The notes beneath the pieces were generated by a model. The model did not search any database. It was not told the origin of the DNA and saw nothing but the letters and a program-made list of their open reading frames with translations. From Oscillospiraceae bacterium (GTDB lineage: Bacteria; Bacillota; Clostridia; Oscillospirales; Acutalibacteraceae), in assembly GCA_015065795.1 (NCBI GenBank), contig SVPO01000005.1, positions 1-39,933 of the forward strand: a stretch of DNA of 39,933 bases. Reading direction: 5' to 3'. Shown in pieces: positions 17,798-27,045 of this stretch. The position numbers and the translations under genes were made by a program. How positions within the stretch are numbered: position 1 is the stretch's first letter; the number at the start of each line of letters is the position of its first letter.

Positions 17798-18403
17798 ATG
17801 GTATGCGGAAAATGCTCCGCTATTAACGACGACGGCGATCGCTTCTGTTTCAGGTGCGGCGCTCAGCTTCCGGTTACCGACCAGCCGGAAGGCAGCGGCA
17901 ATCCCGGAGCTGAATCATACGCTCATCAGAATCATCAGTCGGCGGCGGGCGAAACCTTCAAGCCGACCACCGAGGATCGTCTTGCCATCAGTGCAACCAC
18001 TACACTGGCTGCCAAAAAAGCCCGAATCGCCGACGTAAAGGCTATGCGTCCGCTCACACAGACCGCATACAACATCGTCGAATCGGATCGCGGTCCGGTT
18101 TACTCCACCCTTATCTCTCTGCTGCACGTTATCGTTTCGCTGTTTATCGTAGCCGATATCATCACGATCTTCGACACCGTGAACCTTATCGTTAAATCCT
18201 ACGCCGCCAGCGATATTGAGGGCAGCATCACCAACGTTTCGTACGTTAACCAGAGAGGTGAAAACCAGCTGCGCCTGATCTGGGCTCTGGTTTTCTTTGT
18301 GGTACTGATTCTGGCATTCATTATCATCGGTCGTCTCAGCATCCGCATCCGCAAGGTCAACCGCAAGAAAAAGCGCGAGAATCTCAATTCCAGAATCGAC
18401 TGA
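17798..18403 (+). CDS. Zinc-ribbon membrane protein (two TM)
   Basis: CGKCSAINDDGDRFCFRCG; RBS aaaggag before ATG 17798; two C-terminal hydrophobic segments. Confidence 0.8.
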   Translation: MVCGKCSAINDDGDRFCFRCGAQLPVTDQPEGSGNPGAESYAHQNHQSAAGETFKPTTEDRLAISATTTLAAKKARIADVKAMRPLTQTAYNIVESDRGPVYSTLISLLHVIVSLFIVADIITIFDTVNLIVKSYAASDIEGSITNVSYVNQRGENQLRLIWALVFFVVLILAFIIIGRLSIRIRKVNRKKKRENLNSRID

Positions 18404-18433
18404 TAAAGCCGGTTCCTATGCAACAATAACTGA

Positions 18434-18478
18434 AACCGCCGCACGTTCTGCATCACACAGATCGCGCGGCGGTTTTTG
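18434..18478 (+). terminator. Rho-independent terminator
   Basis: aaccgccgc ... gcggcggtt + TTTTT. Confidence 0.7.
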
Positions 18479-18488
18479 CGTTGATTGC

Positions 18489-19046
18489 TTAGTCTTTTGA
18501 TGTTTTTCTGAGCACAGGGCGACCGAGGAACCCCTTAAGCTCCACCTCGGCGGCGTATCTGAGGGAGTAGGCCGCTTCTCCCCTGTTAAGGGATTCGGTG
18601 ATTTCTTTGATCTCACGGCGGACGTCATCCTCTGTGGCGTACCAGCCCAGAAGCACGGTGTGTTCACCCCAGAAACCCACGCGATCGATGCCGTTCAGGA
18701 TGAACCGCGGCTCGTCCTTGCCCGGAGCAAGGATAGACGAGCACTTGACCGAAGTGCAGTTGACCACGTTCTGCCCGTCATAGGTTGTGATGGCGATTTT
18801 TCCCGATGATACTCGCACAGGACTGTTATCCTGCTTATCCTCGCCGTCGGAAGCGTCGCAGAGCAGGTAGTCCAGCGATACATTCAGCTCTCTGGAAATG
18901 GCGATCAGCTTTTCGGTCTCCGGATAGCCGCTGTCCGACTCCCACTTGGATATTGCCTGACGGGAGACGCCCAGCAATTCCGCCAGTCCTTCCTGCGTGA
19001 TGCCTCTCTGCTTTCTGATCTCCCTGAGATTATTGCCAAAGCTCAT
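18489..19046 (-). CDS. XRE-family transcriptional regulator with a C-terminal sensor-like domain
   Basis: NLREIRKQRGITQEGLAELLGVSRQAISKWESDSGYPETEKLIAISRELNVSLDYLL helix-turn-helix. Confidence 0.9.
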   Translation of the reverse strand: MSFGNNLREIRKQRGITQEGLAELLGVSRQAISKWESDSGYPETEKLIAISRELNVSLDYLLCDASDGEDKQDNSPVRVSSGKIAITTYDGQNVVNCTSVKCSSILAPGKDEPRFILNGIDRVGFWGEHTVLLGWYATEDDVRREIKEITESLNRGEAAYSLRYAAEVELKGFLGRPVLRKTSKD

Positions 19047-19065
19047 GCGTAATTATTCCTTTCAC

Positions 19066-19111
19066 GTTGGTGGCTCAATTATAGCTCAACGGGCACATAA
19101 TTACCACCAAC
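19066..19111. promoter_or_regulatory. Bipartite inverted repeat overlapping the XRE gene promoter (candidate autoregulatory operator)
   Basis: GTTGGTGG-ctc-AATTAT ... ATAATT-a-CCACCAAC; minus-strand TATAAT at 19078-19083 lies in one arm. Confidence 0.55.
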
Positions 19112-19174
19112 TCGGATTTGCGATTGCGCAACGCAGGGTTGCGTTGGCTTTGCTATGCGCTTTTCTGACATTTG

Positions 19175-20662
19175 TCAGTCAATAAAGACGTAAGGTATTC
19201 CAAAGGCTCCATCAAAGGAATAGACGGTGACAGCATCGCCTTCGGATAGTCCTATGTACTGTTCGAAGCTGACCCTGATTGACATATCTCCGCCCTTGAA
19301 CAGCAGAAGCTCTACATAGTAGCTCTGCGCGCCTTTGCTGGTACGGGATGTTCGTTTGTCGATGACGACCGCCTGCTGTTCGGTCGGCACGGATTTGTCG
19401 AAGTCATAATTGGTCTGCGACACTGCTCCGACGGAATAAAAGAGCAGGAACAACACCAGCATGACAACTGAGACCTTACGTCTGCGCCATTCCTTTGTAC
19501 TCACCAGCATGAGTACCACCAGCACGGCAAATACTATTCCGATGAGCAGACTCAGTCTGCCATAGGCGGTGAAGTTGAAATCCAGCAGCGAGCGCAGCGC
19601 AGGAAGCAGCGAGGAGAACATCATAAGCGAAAGCAGCGAAACCTTGCCTTTGTTCTCCTTGTCCTCCAGAATGGTAAGCTCTTTGGGGAAGCAGATATAC
19701 GCAATCAGCAGCACGGGCAGCGCCGCTATCGACAGAATCGAGAACAGCTTGTAGGGCACATCAATGAAGAACCACGGCAGGTTCACAAGTCCGAGATACA
19801 CACCGAAGCACACCTTGAGCACGCGGAACACTTTTATCCTGCGCGATTCAGGCTGCGGCTCGACTTCCTCAGGTTCTTCGGCTGCGGCTGCAGTTTTTGA
19901 TTTCAGGGGCACAAGCGCGGTCTTTCCGGGAGCGAGGTCCTTCCAGAAGGTATCAAACGCCGCCGTTTCGTCGGTCATGATCTGGCTGAAGCGGTACTTT
20001 TTGCCCTTGGTTTTGATTACCGCCTGACCTTTGAAGGGGCCGTTCAACTCTCTTACTCTCACCGAAATGATGCTGTCCACGGGAATCACGATGTCCTCCG
20101 CGCCGGGCTGGCGGTATTCCTCACCGCTCTGCAGCAGCGCTTCGTCGGTACCCTTGAAATCCGAGCAGATGTGGTAGGCTATCAGCTCCTTGTTTCTGCA
20201 GACAAGCTGATAGCGCTTGCTGTTCCACACATTGACCACGAGGGTCAGCGGACGCATTTTCTCCTCAAGGCGCTGCTCCTCCTCGGTCAGCTCGACCTCG
20301 GGTTCGGAGTCCTCAGTTTTCGCCTCGACGGCTTTGGCTTTTTTGCTCCTGTATATCGCCGACCAGATGAACAGCGCTCCGAACATGGCTGCGGTAACCA
20401 CGCCGTTCCACGGCTTTGGCAGAAGACGCGGAAACATGAGCAGTGCAAAGAATGCATATATGAAAAGATAGCCTTTCCAGCCCACCAGCATACTGAACAG
20501 CGCGCCCACGCCCGTTCCAATGATGCCCACAATGTAGATCGCGCGCTGCCACATCTGTGTGTGCGAACCGGTCAGGATGCCGTCGAACGCGATGGCGAGT
20601 GCGATTGCTGCGGCTATAACAGCAACGCCGACAGCTATACGGATCTTTGTTGATTTCTTCAT
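19175..20662 (-). CDS. Multi-pass membrane protein with a central soluble domain, function unknown
   Basis: N-terminal TM segments, central YQLVCRNKELIAYHI...PVDSIISVRVRELNGPFKGQAVIKTKGKKYRFSQ region (PH-like by appearance), C-terminal TM segments. Confidence 0.75.
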   Translation of the reverse strand: MKKSTKIRIAVGVAVIAAAIALAIAFDGILTGSHTQMWQRAIYIVGIIGTGVGALFSMLVGWKGYLFIYAFFALLMFPRLLPKPWNGVVTAAMFGALFIWSAIYRSKKAKAVEAKTEDSEPEVELTEEEQRLEEKMRPLTLVVNVWNSKRYQLVCRNKELIAYHICSDFKGTDEALLQSGEEYRQPGAEDIVIPVDSIISVRVRELNGPFKGQAVIKTKGKKYRFSQIMTDETAAFDTFWKDLAPGKTALVPLKSKTAAAAEEPEEVEPQPESRRIKVFRVLKVCFGVYLGLVNLPWFFIDVPYKLFSILSIAALPVLLIAYICFPKELTILEDKENKGKVSLLSLMMFSSLLPALRSLLDFNFTAYGRLSLLIGIVFAVLVVLMLVSTKEWRRRKVSVVMLVLFLLFYSVGAVSQTNYDFDKSVPTEQQAVVIDKRTSRTSKGAQSYYVELLLFKGGDMSIRVSFEQYIGLSEGDAVTVYSFDGAFGIPYVFID

Positions 20663-20752
20663 TTCTCAAATTCTCCTCTGATTTCTCAAAAAAGCGCCTC
20701 GCCCGGCTGCATCCACGGGATGTCGTCAGGCGGGGCGCTGTATTTCTTTGGC

Positions 20753-21130
20753 TTACAGGACGAAGGTGCCGATGATACGGGCGATGCGGCTGATATCGCA
20801 GCCGCCGGAGAACTCGAAGACCAGCTTGTCATCAAGACCGCTGAAGTACAGCTCCAGCTCGGAGTCGAGATCCATAACGCCGGAGGTCTCAACGGAGAAC
20901 AGGTTGATCTTTCTGTAGGGCAGGGAGGTGAAATCCTGCTTGGTACCGGTCATGCCCTGAACGTTGACGGCGATGATGCGAAGGTCGGTGAATACGACGT
21001 AGTCGCGCATTGCCTTGTATGTACCGATGATATTCTCCTCGGGCAGCAGCAGAGCGATAAGTCCGTCGCCCACAGCGCTGTTGTCAACTCTCTTGAGCTT
21101 GAAAAGGGAACCGTTCTTGAAATCGATCAT
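20753..21130 (-). CDS. Bacterial PH-domain (YozO/bPH_1-like) protein
   Basis: MIDFKNGSLFKLKRVDNSAVGDGLIALLLPEENIIGTYKAMRDYVVFTDLRIIAVNVQGMTGTKQDFTSLPYRKINLFSVETSG; aaggagg RBS. Confidence 0.88.
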   Translation of the reverse strand: MIDFKNGSLFKLKRVDNSAVGDGLIALLLPEENIIGTYKAMRDYVVFTDLRIIAVNVQGMTGTKQDFTSLPYRKINLFSVETSGVMDLDSELELYFSGLDDKLVFEFSGGCDISRIARIIGTFVL

Positions 21131-21231
21131 GATATAATCCTCCTTGAAACCTGATGGACAGATGCCGCAATCGGCGGCGCACTGCGTTATGTCAATCATA
21201 CCACAGTACACCGCCGATTGCAAGTATTTGC

Positions 21232-21426
21232 TTATTCGGGCCAGAACAGCTCGTCCAGCGTTTTGCCAAGAACCCTGCATATGGCTACGCAAAGGTTGAT
21301 TGTAGGATTATAGTCGCCCTTTTCGATGGCGCTGATGGTCTGTCGGGAGACGTTGACACGGTCGGCAAGATCCTGCTGAGAAAGATCCATAGCTGCACGG
21401 GCGGATTTCAGACGCAGGTTTTTCAT
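21232..21426 (-). CDS. Small XRE/Cro-CI type transcriptional regulator
   Basis: LRLKSARAAMDLSQQDLADRVNVSRQTISAIEKGDYNPTINLCVAICRVLGKTLDELFW. Confidence 0.93.
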   Translation of the reverse strand: MKNLRLKSARAAMDLSQQDLADRVNVSRQTISAIEKGDYNPTINLCVAICRVLGKTLDELFWPE

Positions 21427-21953
21427 TCGTCATCCGCCTCCTCAATAGCCGACTGCTTTTTCTGAGCGGAGCCGCGAATGACAAGACCGATGCACACCGC
21501 TGCACCGACGACACCGATGGCAAGATTAAGCACGGCAACGCTCAGCCTGCCTTCCTCAAGCAGCCTGCCGTTCAGAACAGCCCAGACACCCATGGCGAGG
21601 TTGATTCCGCCGAGGATCCCGAACAGAACCTTTCGGCTCGATGCGTTCTCGGTAAAGCCCACAAAAGCATCCTTGGCAACACCAATGACGGCAAACACCG
21701 CCACGCCGATGATGATGCACAGTCCGATGCCGATGGAGGCATCCAGAACGGGATTTTCCACAAGCTTGCTGTAGAAGATGTAGCACACCAGAGAGAGCAT
21801 GAGGGTGTAGAATCCGGCCCCGAGAGCCTTGCCTCTGGCTATGAGCTGACGCTCGTCGAACTGCGCGGACTTGCCGCGGCACTTTACGGTGACAGCACCG
21901 GTGACAACTGCGATGACAACCATGATCGCCAGCATGATAATGAATTCCAGCAT
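21423..21953 (-). CDS. Multi-pass membrane protein co-transcribed with the small XRE regulator
   Basis: Five or so hydrophobic segments; FDERQLIARGKALGAGFYTLML; 4-nt ATGA overlap with 21232-21426. Confidence 0.8.
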   Translation of the reverse strand: MLEFIIMLAIMVVIAVVTGAVTVKCRGKSAQFDERQLIARGKALGAGFYTLMLSLVCYIFYSKLVENPVLDASIGIGLCIIIGVAVFAVIGVAKDAFVGFTENASSRKVLFGILGGINLAMGVWAVLNGRLLEEGRLSVAVLNLAIGVVGAAVCIGLVIRGSAQKKQSAIEEADDE

Positions 21954-22066
21954 TGTGATTTCCTCCTGTAATTGCGCGGCAGCACGCCGCTTGCTTATTC
22001 TGATTTCTTCGACTGACAGTCAGACGGATGAAAACTCCCGCGGTGAGATTTCATTGTGTGACGAAC

Positions 22067-22123
22067 AAAAGCGCTTTCGTCTGTCGATGGCATGAGTATA
22101 CCATTGCGAAAGCGCTTTGTCAA
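22067..22123 (-). promoter_or_regulatory. Near-consensus promoter TTGACA-N17-TATACT with two AAAGCGCTTT palindromic operators
   Basis: -35 at 22118-22123, -10 at 22095-22100 (minus strand). Palindrome centres at about 22113.5 (spacer) and 22072.5 (downstream of the -10), 41 bp apart. Confidence 0.75.
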
Positions 22124-22195
22124 GTATATTTTACAAAATTCTTTTATAAGATGATTTACGCGTGTCTCAGACGCGTAATTCTATTGCCAGCCGCA

Positions 22196-25100
22196 TCACT
22201 CGGCAGCAGATTCTGCCGCTGCCGATACCGTTTCTTCCTCAGGCGGCAGAGCAGCGATGGCGACGGCAAAGTTCTCCAGCGCGTCGCTGACGGTGTCCAT
22301 CAGCTTCTTCCCCTTCTCCGGCTTGACGGTGAGGTAGGGCTTTGCGCCTGCAGAGAGCATGACCCTGCCGGGCATTGAGCCGATCATGGCGGAGATCTTG
22401 CGCATATCCATGAAGGAAAGGAAAAACAGGATGTTGCCTGCGCCGTGCTTGACGTCACTTATGCCCATGGCTGCGGCACGGTTGCGCACCAGCGCCACGC
22501 GGATAAGTCCCATTACTGCCGCAGGGGGCTCGCCGAAGCGGTCGATAAGCTCATCCACAACGTCGGAAACTTCGTCGTCACTGCGGATATCGGCGATAAG
22601 CCGGTAGACATCCAGACGCAGATGGGTGGCATCAATGTAGCTTTCGGGGATGTGGGCTTCGATGGGCAGATCAACTGTACACTCGGCGGCAGGCTGGGTG
22701 GGCGCTTCGCCCTTTTCCTCTGCCACGGCTTCGTTGAGCAGCTTCATGTACATATCGTAGCCAACGAGGTCGAGGTGTCCTGACTGCTCGCCGCCCAGAA
22801 TATTGCCCGCGCCGCGCAGCTCGAGGTCGCGCAGGGCGATCTTCATGCCGCTGCCGAACTCGGTGAACTCACGGATAGCCGAAAGGCGCTTGGAAGCGAT
22901 CTCGGAAAGCTCACGCCGCCCGTTGAAGGTGAGGTATGCGTAGGCGCGGCGGCTGCTTCTGCCCACACGTCCGCGTATCTGGTGCAGCTGAGAAAGACCG
23001 AAGCGGTCGGCGTTCTCCACGATGAGAGTATTGGCGTTGGCGACATCCACGCCGGCTTCGATGATGGTGGTGCACAGCAGCACGTCGATCTCGTGATCCA
23101 TCATGCGCTTCCATTCTTTCGATATCTGCTGCTCGGTCATCTGTCCGTGGGCGATGGCGATGCGCGCATCGGGCACCATCTCGCCCAGCGCGGCGGCGAC
23201 CTTTTCGATATCGGAGACCTTGTTGTGAAGGTAATACACCTGACCTCCGCGGCGCAGCTCGCGGCGGATGGCGTCGGCGATGACCGCGCGGTCGTATTCC
23301 ATGACGTAGGTCTGCACGGGAGAGCGGTCCTGCGGCGCTTCCTCCAGCACGGAGATATCGCGCAGACCGGACAGCGCCATGTTGAGGGTGCGGGGAATGG
23401 GCGTTGCGGAGAGGGTGAGCACGTCCACCGATCGGAAGGCTTCCTTGAAGCGCTCCTTGTGGGCAACGCCGAAGCGCTGTTCCTCGTCTATTATGGCAAG
23501 ACCCAGATCGCGGAACTGGACGTCCTTCTGAATGATCCTGTGGGTGCCGATGAGCAGGTCGACTTCGCCGCGCTTGAGGGCAGCAAGGGTGGCTTCCTGC
23601 TGCTTGGGCGAGCGGAAGCGCGACATGAGGTCGATGCGGAAGGGGAAGCCGTCAAAGCGGCGGAGCGCGGTCTCGTAATGCTGCCAGGCAAGGATGGTGG
23701 TGGGAGCCAGAATGGCGCACTGCCTGCCCTCCACCATGCACTTGAACGCGGCACGCAGAGCCACCTCGGTCTTTCCGAAGCCCACGTCTCCGCACAGCAG
23801 GCGTTCCATGGGCACGGGACGTTCCATGTCCTTCTTTATCTCGTCGATGCAGCGCAGCTGGTCGTCGGTCTCCTCGTATTCAAAGCGCGCTTCGAAGTCG
23901 TGCTGGAACTCGGTGTCCTCGTCAAAGGGATAGCCGTCGGCGCGCATACGCTCGGAATAAAGCTTGATGAGCTCCTTGGCAATGTCCTTGACCGCCTTGC
24001 GCACGCGGCTTTTCTGCCGCGCCCAGTCGGTGCCGCCGAGGCTGGACAGGCGAACGCCGCTTTCTTCCTTTGCGCCGATATATTTGCTGACCATGTCCAG
24101 CTGGGTGACCGGCACATACAGCACGTCACTCTTGGCGTAGGTTATCTTGATGTAGTCACGGTTGACACCCTCGGTGTTGAGCTTGACGATGCCGCCGAAG
24201 ATGCCGATGCCGTGGGTGATGTGGACGACGTAGTCGCCGGTGGAAAGCTCGCTGAGGGACTGGATATCCGCGCCCTTTTTGTAGCGCGCCTTGACCTTTT
24301 TGCCGGGTTTTCTGCCGGAATAGGACGCTCCTCTGCCCCATGTGATTACGGCGACCTTTGCCGCAGGGTATTCAAAGCCTGCCGGCAGCGCACCCTCGGC
24401 GACGTAAATCTTTCCGCCGCTTATCTCCTCGGGGTCATCATTGCGGACGGCATCAAAGCCTGCGTCGCGCAGGTCGTCGCACAGGGTATCTGCGGCACGG
24501 GAATAGCCGGCAAACACCATCACCGACGAGCCTGCGTCTCGCAGGGCAGTCAGGTCTTCCACAAGGAGTGAGGTGGTGCCGTCCCACGGGGGCAGCTGAC
24601 GGGCGTCCATGCTCAGCACCTGACGGATGGGCGTGTCGTAGCTGCCGTGGGGGAAGGAATCCATATATATCGCGCTGCAGAATCGGTCGGTAAGCTCGCT
24701 TTCGGTTATGGCGAATCGGGAGAGCGGCTTGCACAGCACGCCGTCCTCGATGAGCGCCTTGATCTCCTCGGACATTCTCAGCGCCGAGGAATGGGCGCGC
24801 TCACGCACCGCTGTATGCTCGCTGACGATCACCAGCGCGTCCTCGGGGAGATAATCAAAGAGTGTGGCTTCCCTGTCGCAGATAAGAGGCAGGTATTTGT
24901 CGCAGCTTGCCGGCTTGAGCCCGGAGCGCAGGCTTTCAGCTTCGTTATACAGCCGCTCGCGCGCGTCGGCATTTGCCGCGCCCTTCAGGGAGCCTGCGAT
25001 CTTTGTCACCGCGTCGCAGAGGGCTTCGGTATCCTCCACCGTCAGCTCGGCGGCAGGGTAGATGCTCACCGGCTCCTCCACGGGCTCGGTGCGGCGTTGG

Positions 25101-25726
25101 GTGTCTGCGTCGAAATAACTCAGGGTGTCGATCTCGTCGCCCCACATCTCGCAGCGCACGGGATTCTTCGACGCGGTGGGATAAAAATCCACGATGCCGC
25201 CGCGCACGGCGAACTGTCCCGGACCCTCGACGCTTTCGGCACGCTCATAGCCCCCTGCGATGAGGGAGGCGACGATGACGTTGGTGTCGGCGGTACCGCC
25301 CTCCTCGAGGGTGACGGTTCTGCCTCTGAGCTGTTCCGGCGGCAGTGTAAGCTGCATTGCCGCGTCTGCCACGGTGACGACCGCGTCACACTCTCCTGAC
25401 AGCAGGGCGCACAGAGCGTCGATGCGCTCATGCTCGAACTCACGGGAGCGACCCTCCAGCGGATGGAAGCTCAGGTCACGCACGGGATAGTATCTTGTGT
25501 CCAAGCCCATGGCGCGCAGTGAATCCAGCAGATGGGAGGCTTCCGATTCGTCGCCTGCCACGATGATCGCCTTGCGCTCTGTCTGTCGGCACAGAGCGGC
25601 GGTGATGTGCGCCTTGTGCATGAAGCTGCAGCCGGTCAGCTCAAGCGGCAGGACGCCTTTGCCGACACATTCCAGCAAACTGTCATAGAACTGCTGCCCC
25701 TGCAGCATGGGTATCAAAAATCGCAT
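22196..25726 (-). CDS. mfd: Transcription-repair coupling factor Mfd
   Basis: GDYVVHITHGIGIFGGI, LLCGDVGFGKTEVALRAAFK, LLIGTHRIIQKDVQFRDLGLAIIDEEQRFGV, TLSATPIPRTLNMALSGLRDIS, TIIEAGVDVANANTLIVENADRFGLSQLHQIRGRVGRS. RBS aggagg before ATG 25726. Confidence 0.97.
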   Translation of the reverse strand: MRFLIPMLQGQQFYDSLLECVGKGVLPLELTGCSFMHKAHITAALCRQTERKAIIVAGDESEASHLLDSLRAMGLDTRYYPVRDLSFHPLEGRSREFEHERIDALCALLSGECDAVVTVADAAMQLTLPPEQLRGRTVTLEEGGTADTNVIVASLIAGGYERAESVEGPGQFAVRGGIVDFYPTASKNPVRCEMWGDEIDTLSYFDADTQRRTEPVEEPVSIYPAAELTVEDTEALCDAVTKIAGSLKGAANADARERLYNEAESLRSGLKPASCDKYLPLICDREATLFDYLPEDALVIVSEHTAVRERAHSSALRMSEEIKALIEDGVLCKPLSRFAITESELTDRFCSAIYMDSFPHGSYDTPIRQVLSMDARQLPPWDGTTSLLVEDLTALRDAGSSVMVFAGYSRAADTLCDDLRDAGFDAVRNDDPEEISGGKIYVAEGALPAGFEYPAAKVAVITWGRGASYSGRKPGKKVKARYKKGADIQSLSELSTGDYVVHITHGIGIFGGIVKLNTEGVNRDYIKITYAKSDVLYVPVTQLDMVSKYIGAKEESGVRLSSLGGTDWARQKSRVRKAVKDIAKELIKLYSERMRADGYPFDEDTEFQHDFEARFEYEETDDQLRCIDEIKKDMERPVPMERLLCGDVGFGKTEVALRAAFKCMVEGRQCAILAPTTILAWQHYETALRRFDGFPFRIDLMSRFRSPKQQEATLAALKRGEVDLLIGTHRIIQKDVQFRDLGLAIIDEEQRFGVAHKERFKEAFRSVDVLTLSATPIPRTLNMALSGLRDISVLEEAPQDRSPVQTYVMEYDRAVIADAIRRELRRGGQVYYLHNKVSDIEKVAAALGEMVPDARIAIAHGQMTEQQISKEWKRMMDHEIDVLLCTTIIEAGVDVANANTLIVENADRFGLSQLHQIRGRVGRSSRRAYAYLTFNGRRELSEIASKRLSAIREFTEFGSGMKIALRDLELRGAGNILGGEQSGHLDLVGYDMYMKLLNEAVAEEKGEAPTQPAAECTVDLPIEAHIPESYIDATHLRLDVYRLIADIRSDDEVSDVVDELIDRFGEPPAAVMGLIRVALVRNRAAAMGISDVKHGAGNILFFLSFMDMRKISAMIGSMPGRVMLSAGAKPYLTVKPEKGKKLMDTVSDALENFAVAIAALPPEEETVSAAAESAAE

Positions 25727-25802
25727 ATTGTCCTCCTGAGATAATTCCGAACACGACTTTAAGCCCCGGTTTTCACCGGAGCAGGGGTATTGATATATTT
25801 CG

Positions 25803-26192
25803 TCAGCTGTCGGTATCCTGAATGTGATACCGCCTGCGGTAATCGGCAAGCCTGACGGCGTCCTCCTTTTCCAGCTCACGGGAACCGCCGAGGGACTCGA
25901 GGTGATGGCGGAACTCATGGAAGATGGTGGAGCGGATGTGGGCTTTCATCTCCTCGTCGGAGCAATTGCCGTAGGATGCATCCATGGAGCCGTAGTATAT
26001 ATTGATGTGCCTGCCCATCATATATGACCGGCAGTATTCGCCCATGATATACAGCGGCGATTCCGGCACGCTTGCCGGGTGCAGCTTTGCCCGGGGCTGC
26101 AGGATTATGCCGCCGTTGAGCTGACGGAAGAATTCCTGCGGGATCTCGTCGGCAACCTCATCGGCAAGCATATTGAAATGTTCAAGCGTCAT
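25803..26192 (-). CDS. Zincin-like metallopeptidase family protein
   Basis: TIFHEFRHHLESLGG (HExxH-type), 129 aa; typical of the short metallopeptidase family (DUF1025-like). Confidence 0.82.
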   Translation of the reverse strand: MTLEHFNMLADEVADEIPQEFFRQLNGGIILQPRAKLHPASVPESPLYIMGEYCRSYMMGRHINIYYGSMDASYGNCSDEEMKAHIRSTIFHEFRHHLESLGGSRELEKEDAVRLADYRRRYHIQDTDS

Positions 26193-26230
26193 ACACAGAA
26201 CCCTTGTGCCGCACGCAATGAAAAATGACG

Positions 26231-26258
26231 TTGCGCGGCGGCATTCGTATGGTATAAT
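26231..26258 (+). promoter_or_regulatory. Candidate promoter for the GNAT gene
   Basis: TTGCGC-N16-TATAAT. Confidence 0.4.
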
Positions 26259-26368
26259 TATATGGCGGACGGGGAGCGTAATTGCTCCGCCGCAACCATT
26301 TTATCCCACATTTTCCCGTTAGTCAACAAGCAACATGAGGGATTATTCCCGACACGGAGGTTATTTTC

Positions 26369-26971
26369 ATGGCATCACAGGAGCTTAGCCTGCGCATGGC
26401 GACCATGGGCGACGCCGGCGCGATACTGGACATCTACAGCCACTACATCAACAACACTACCATCACCTTTGAGCAGGATGTACCCTCCGCGGAGGGTTTC
26501 CACGCGCGGATGCTGGGCATCATGGCGGAATATCCCTTCCTTGTATGCGAGGACGGCGGACGCATTATCGGCTACGCCTACGCTCACCGCCATCAGTCCA
26601 GGGCCGCGTACGGCTACAGCGCCGAGCTGTCGGTGTATCTCAGGCCGCAGTATGTGGGGCTGGGCATCGGAAGCGTGCTCTGCCGCGCGCTGATCAGGCT
26701 GCTCCGGATGCAGAATGTGCAGACGGTGTACTCCGCCGTCAGTCTGCCCAACGACCCCAGCTGCGCCATGCACGATGCTCTGGGCTTTACTCAGGCAGGA
26801 GTCTGGCACAACACCGGGCGCAAGCTGGGCAGGTGGATAGATATCGTGTGGTATGAGCTGGTCATCGGCGATTATCCCGAGCATCCCGAGGCGATCATTC
26901 CCTTTGATAAGCTTGATAAGCCTGTGGTTATCGCGCTTCTGCGGCAGTTTTCACGGGAGCTGAAAGGCTGA
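26369..26971 (+). CDS. GNAT family N-acetyltransferase (phosphinothricin acetyltransferase-like)
   Basis: LRMATMGDAGAILDIYSHYINNTTITFEQDVPS, ELSVYLRPQYVGLGIGSVLCRALI, LGFTQAGVWHNTGRKLGRWIDIVWYEL. Confidence 0.9.
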   Translation: MASQELSLRMATMGDAGAILDIYSHYINNTTITFEQDVPSAEGFHARMLGIMAEYPFLVCEDGGRIIGYAYAHRHQSRAAYGYSAELSVYLRPQYVGLGIGSVLCRALIRLLRMQNVQTVYSAVSLPNDPSCAMHDALGFTQAGVWHNTGRKLGRWIDIVWYELVIGDYPEHPEAIIPFDKLDKPVVIALLRQFSRELKG

Positions 26972-26986
26972 TTGGCATTGCCTGTG

Positions 26987-27015
26987 TTGCGTTTTTGCCG
27001 CGCCGATGCTATAAT
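26987..27015 (+). promoter_or_regulatory. Candidate promoter for the histidine phosphatase gene
   Basis: TTGCGT-N17-TATAAT. Confidence 0.45.
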
Positions 27016-27045
27016 CTTCTGGATAAATTCAAGCTGGAGGCTGCA

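Noticed and set aside
21232-21953. Toxin-antitoxin pair (membrane protein + small XRE)
   Set aside because: The overlap and sizes are suggestive, but the multi-pass 176-aa protein does not resemble a known toxin; this regulator/membrane protein arrangement is common in Firmicutes.
22982-24571. 529-aa plus-strand ORF antisense to mfd
   Set aside because: Mirror frame of a highly conserved gene, with no domain or RBS support.
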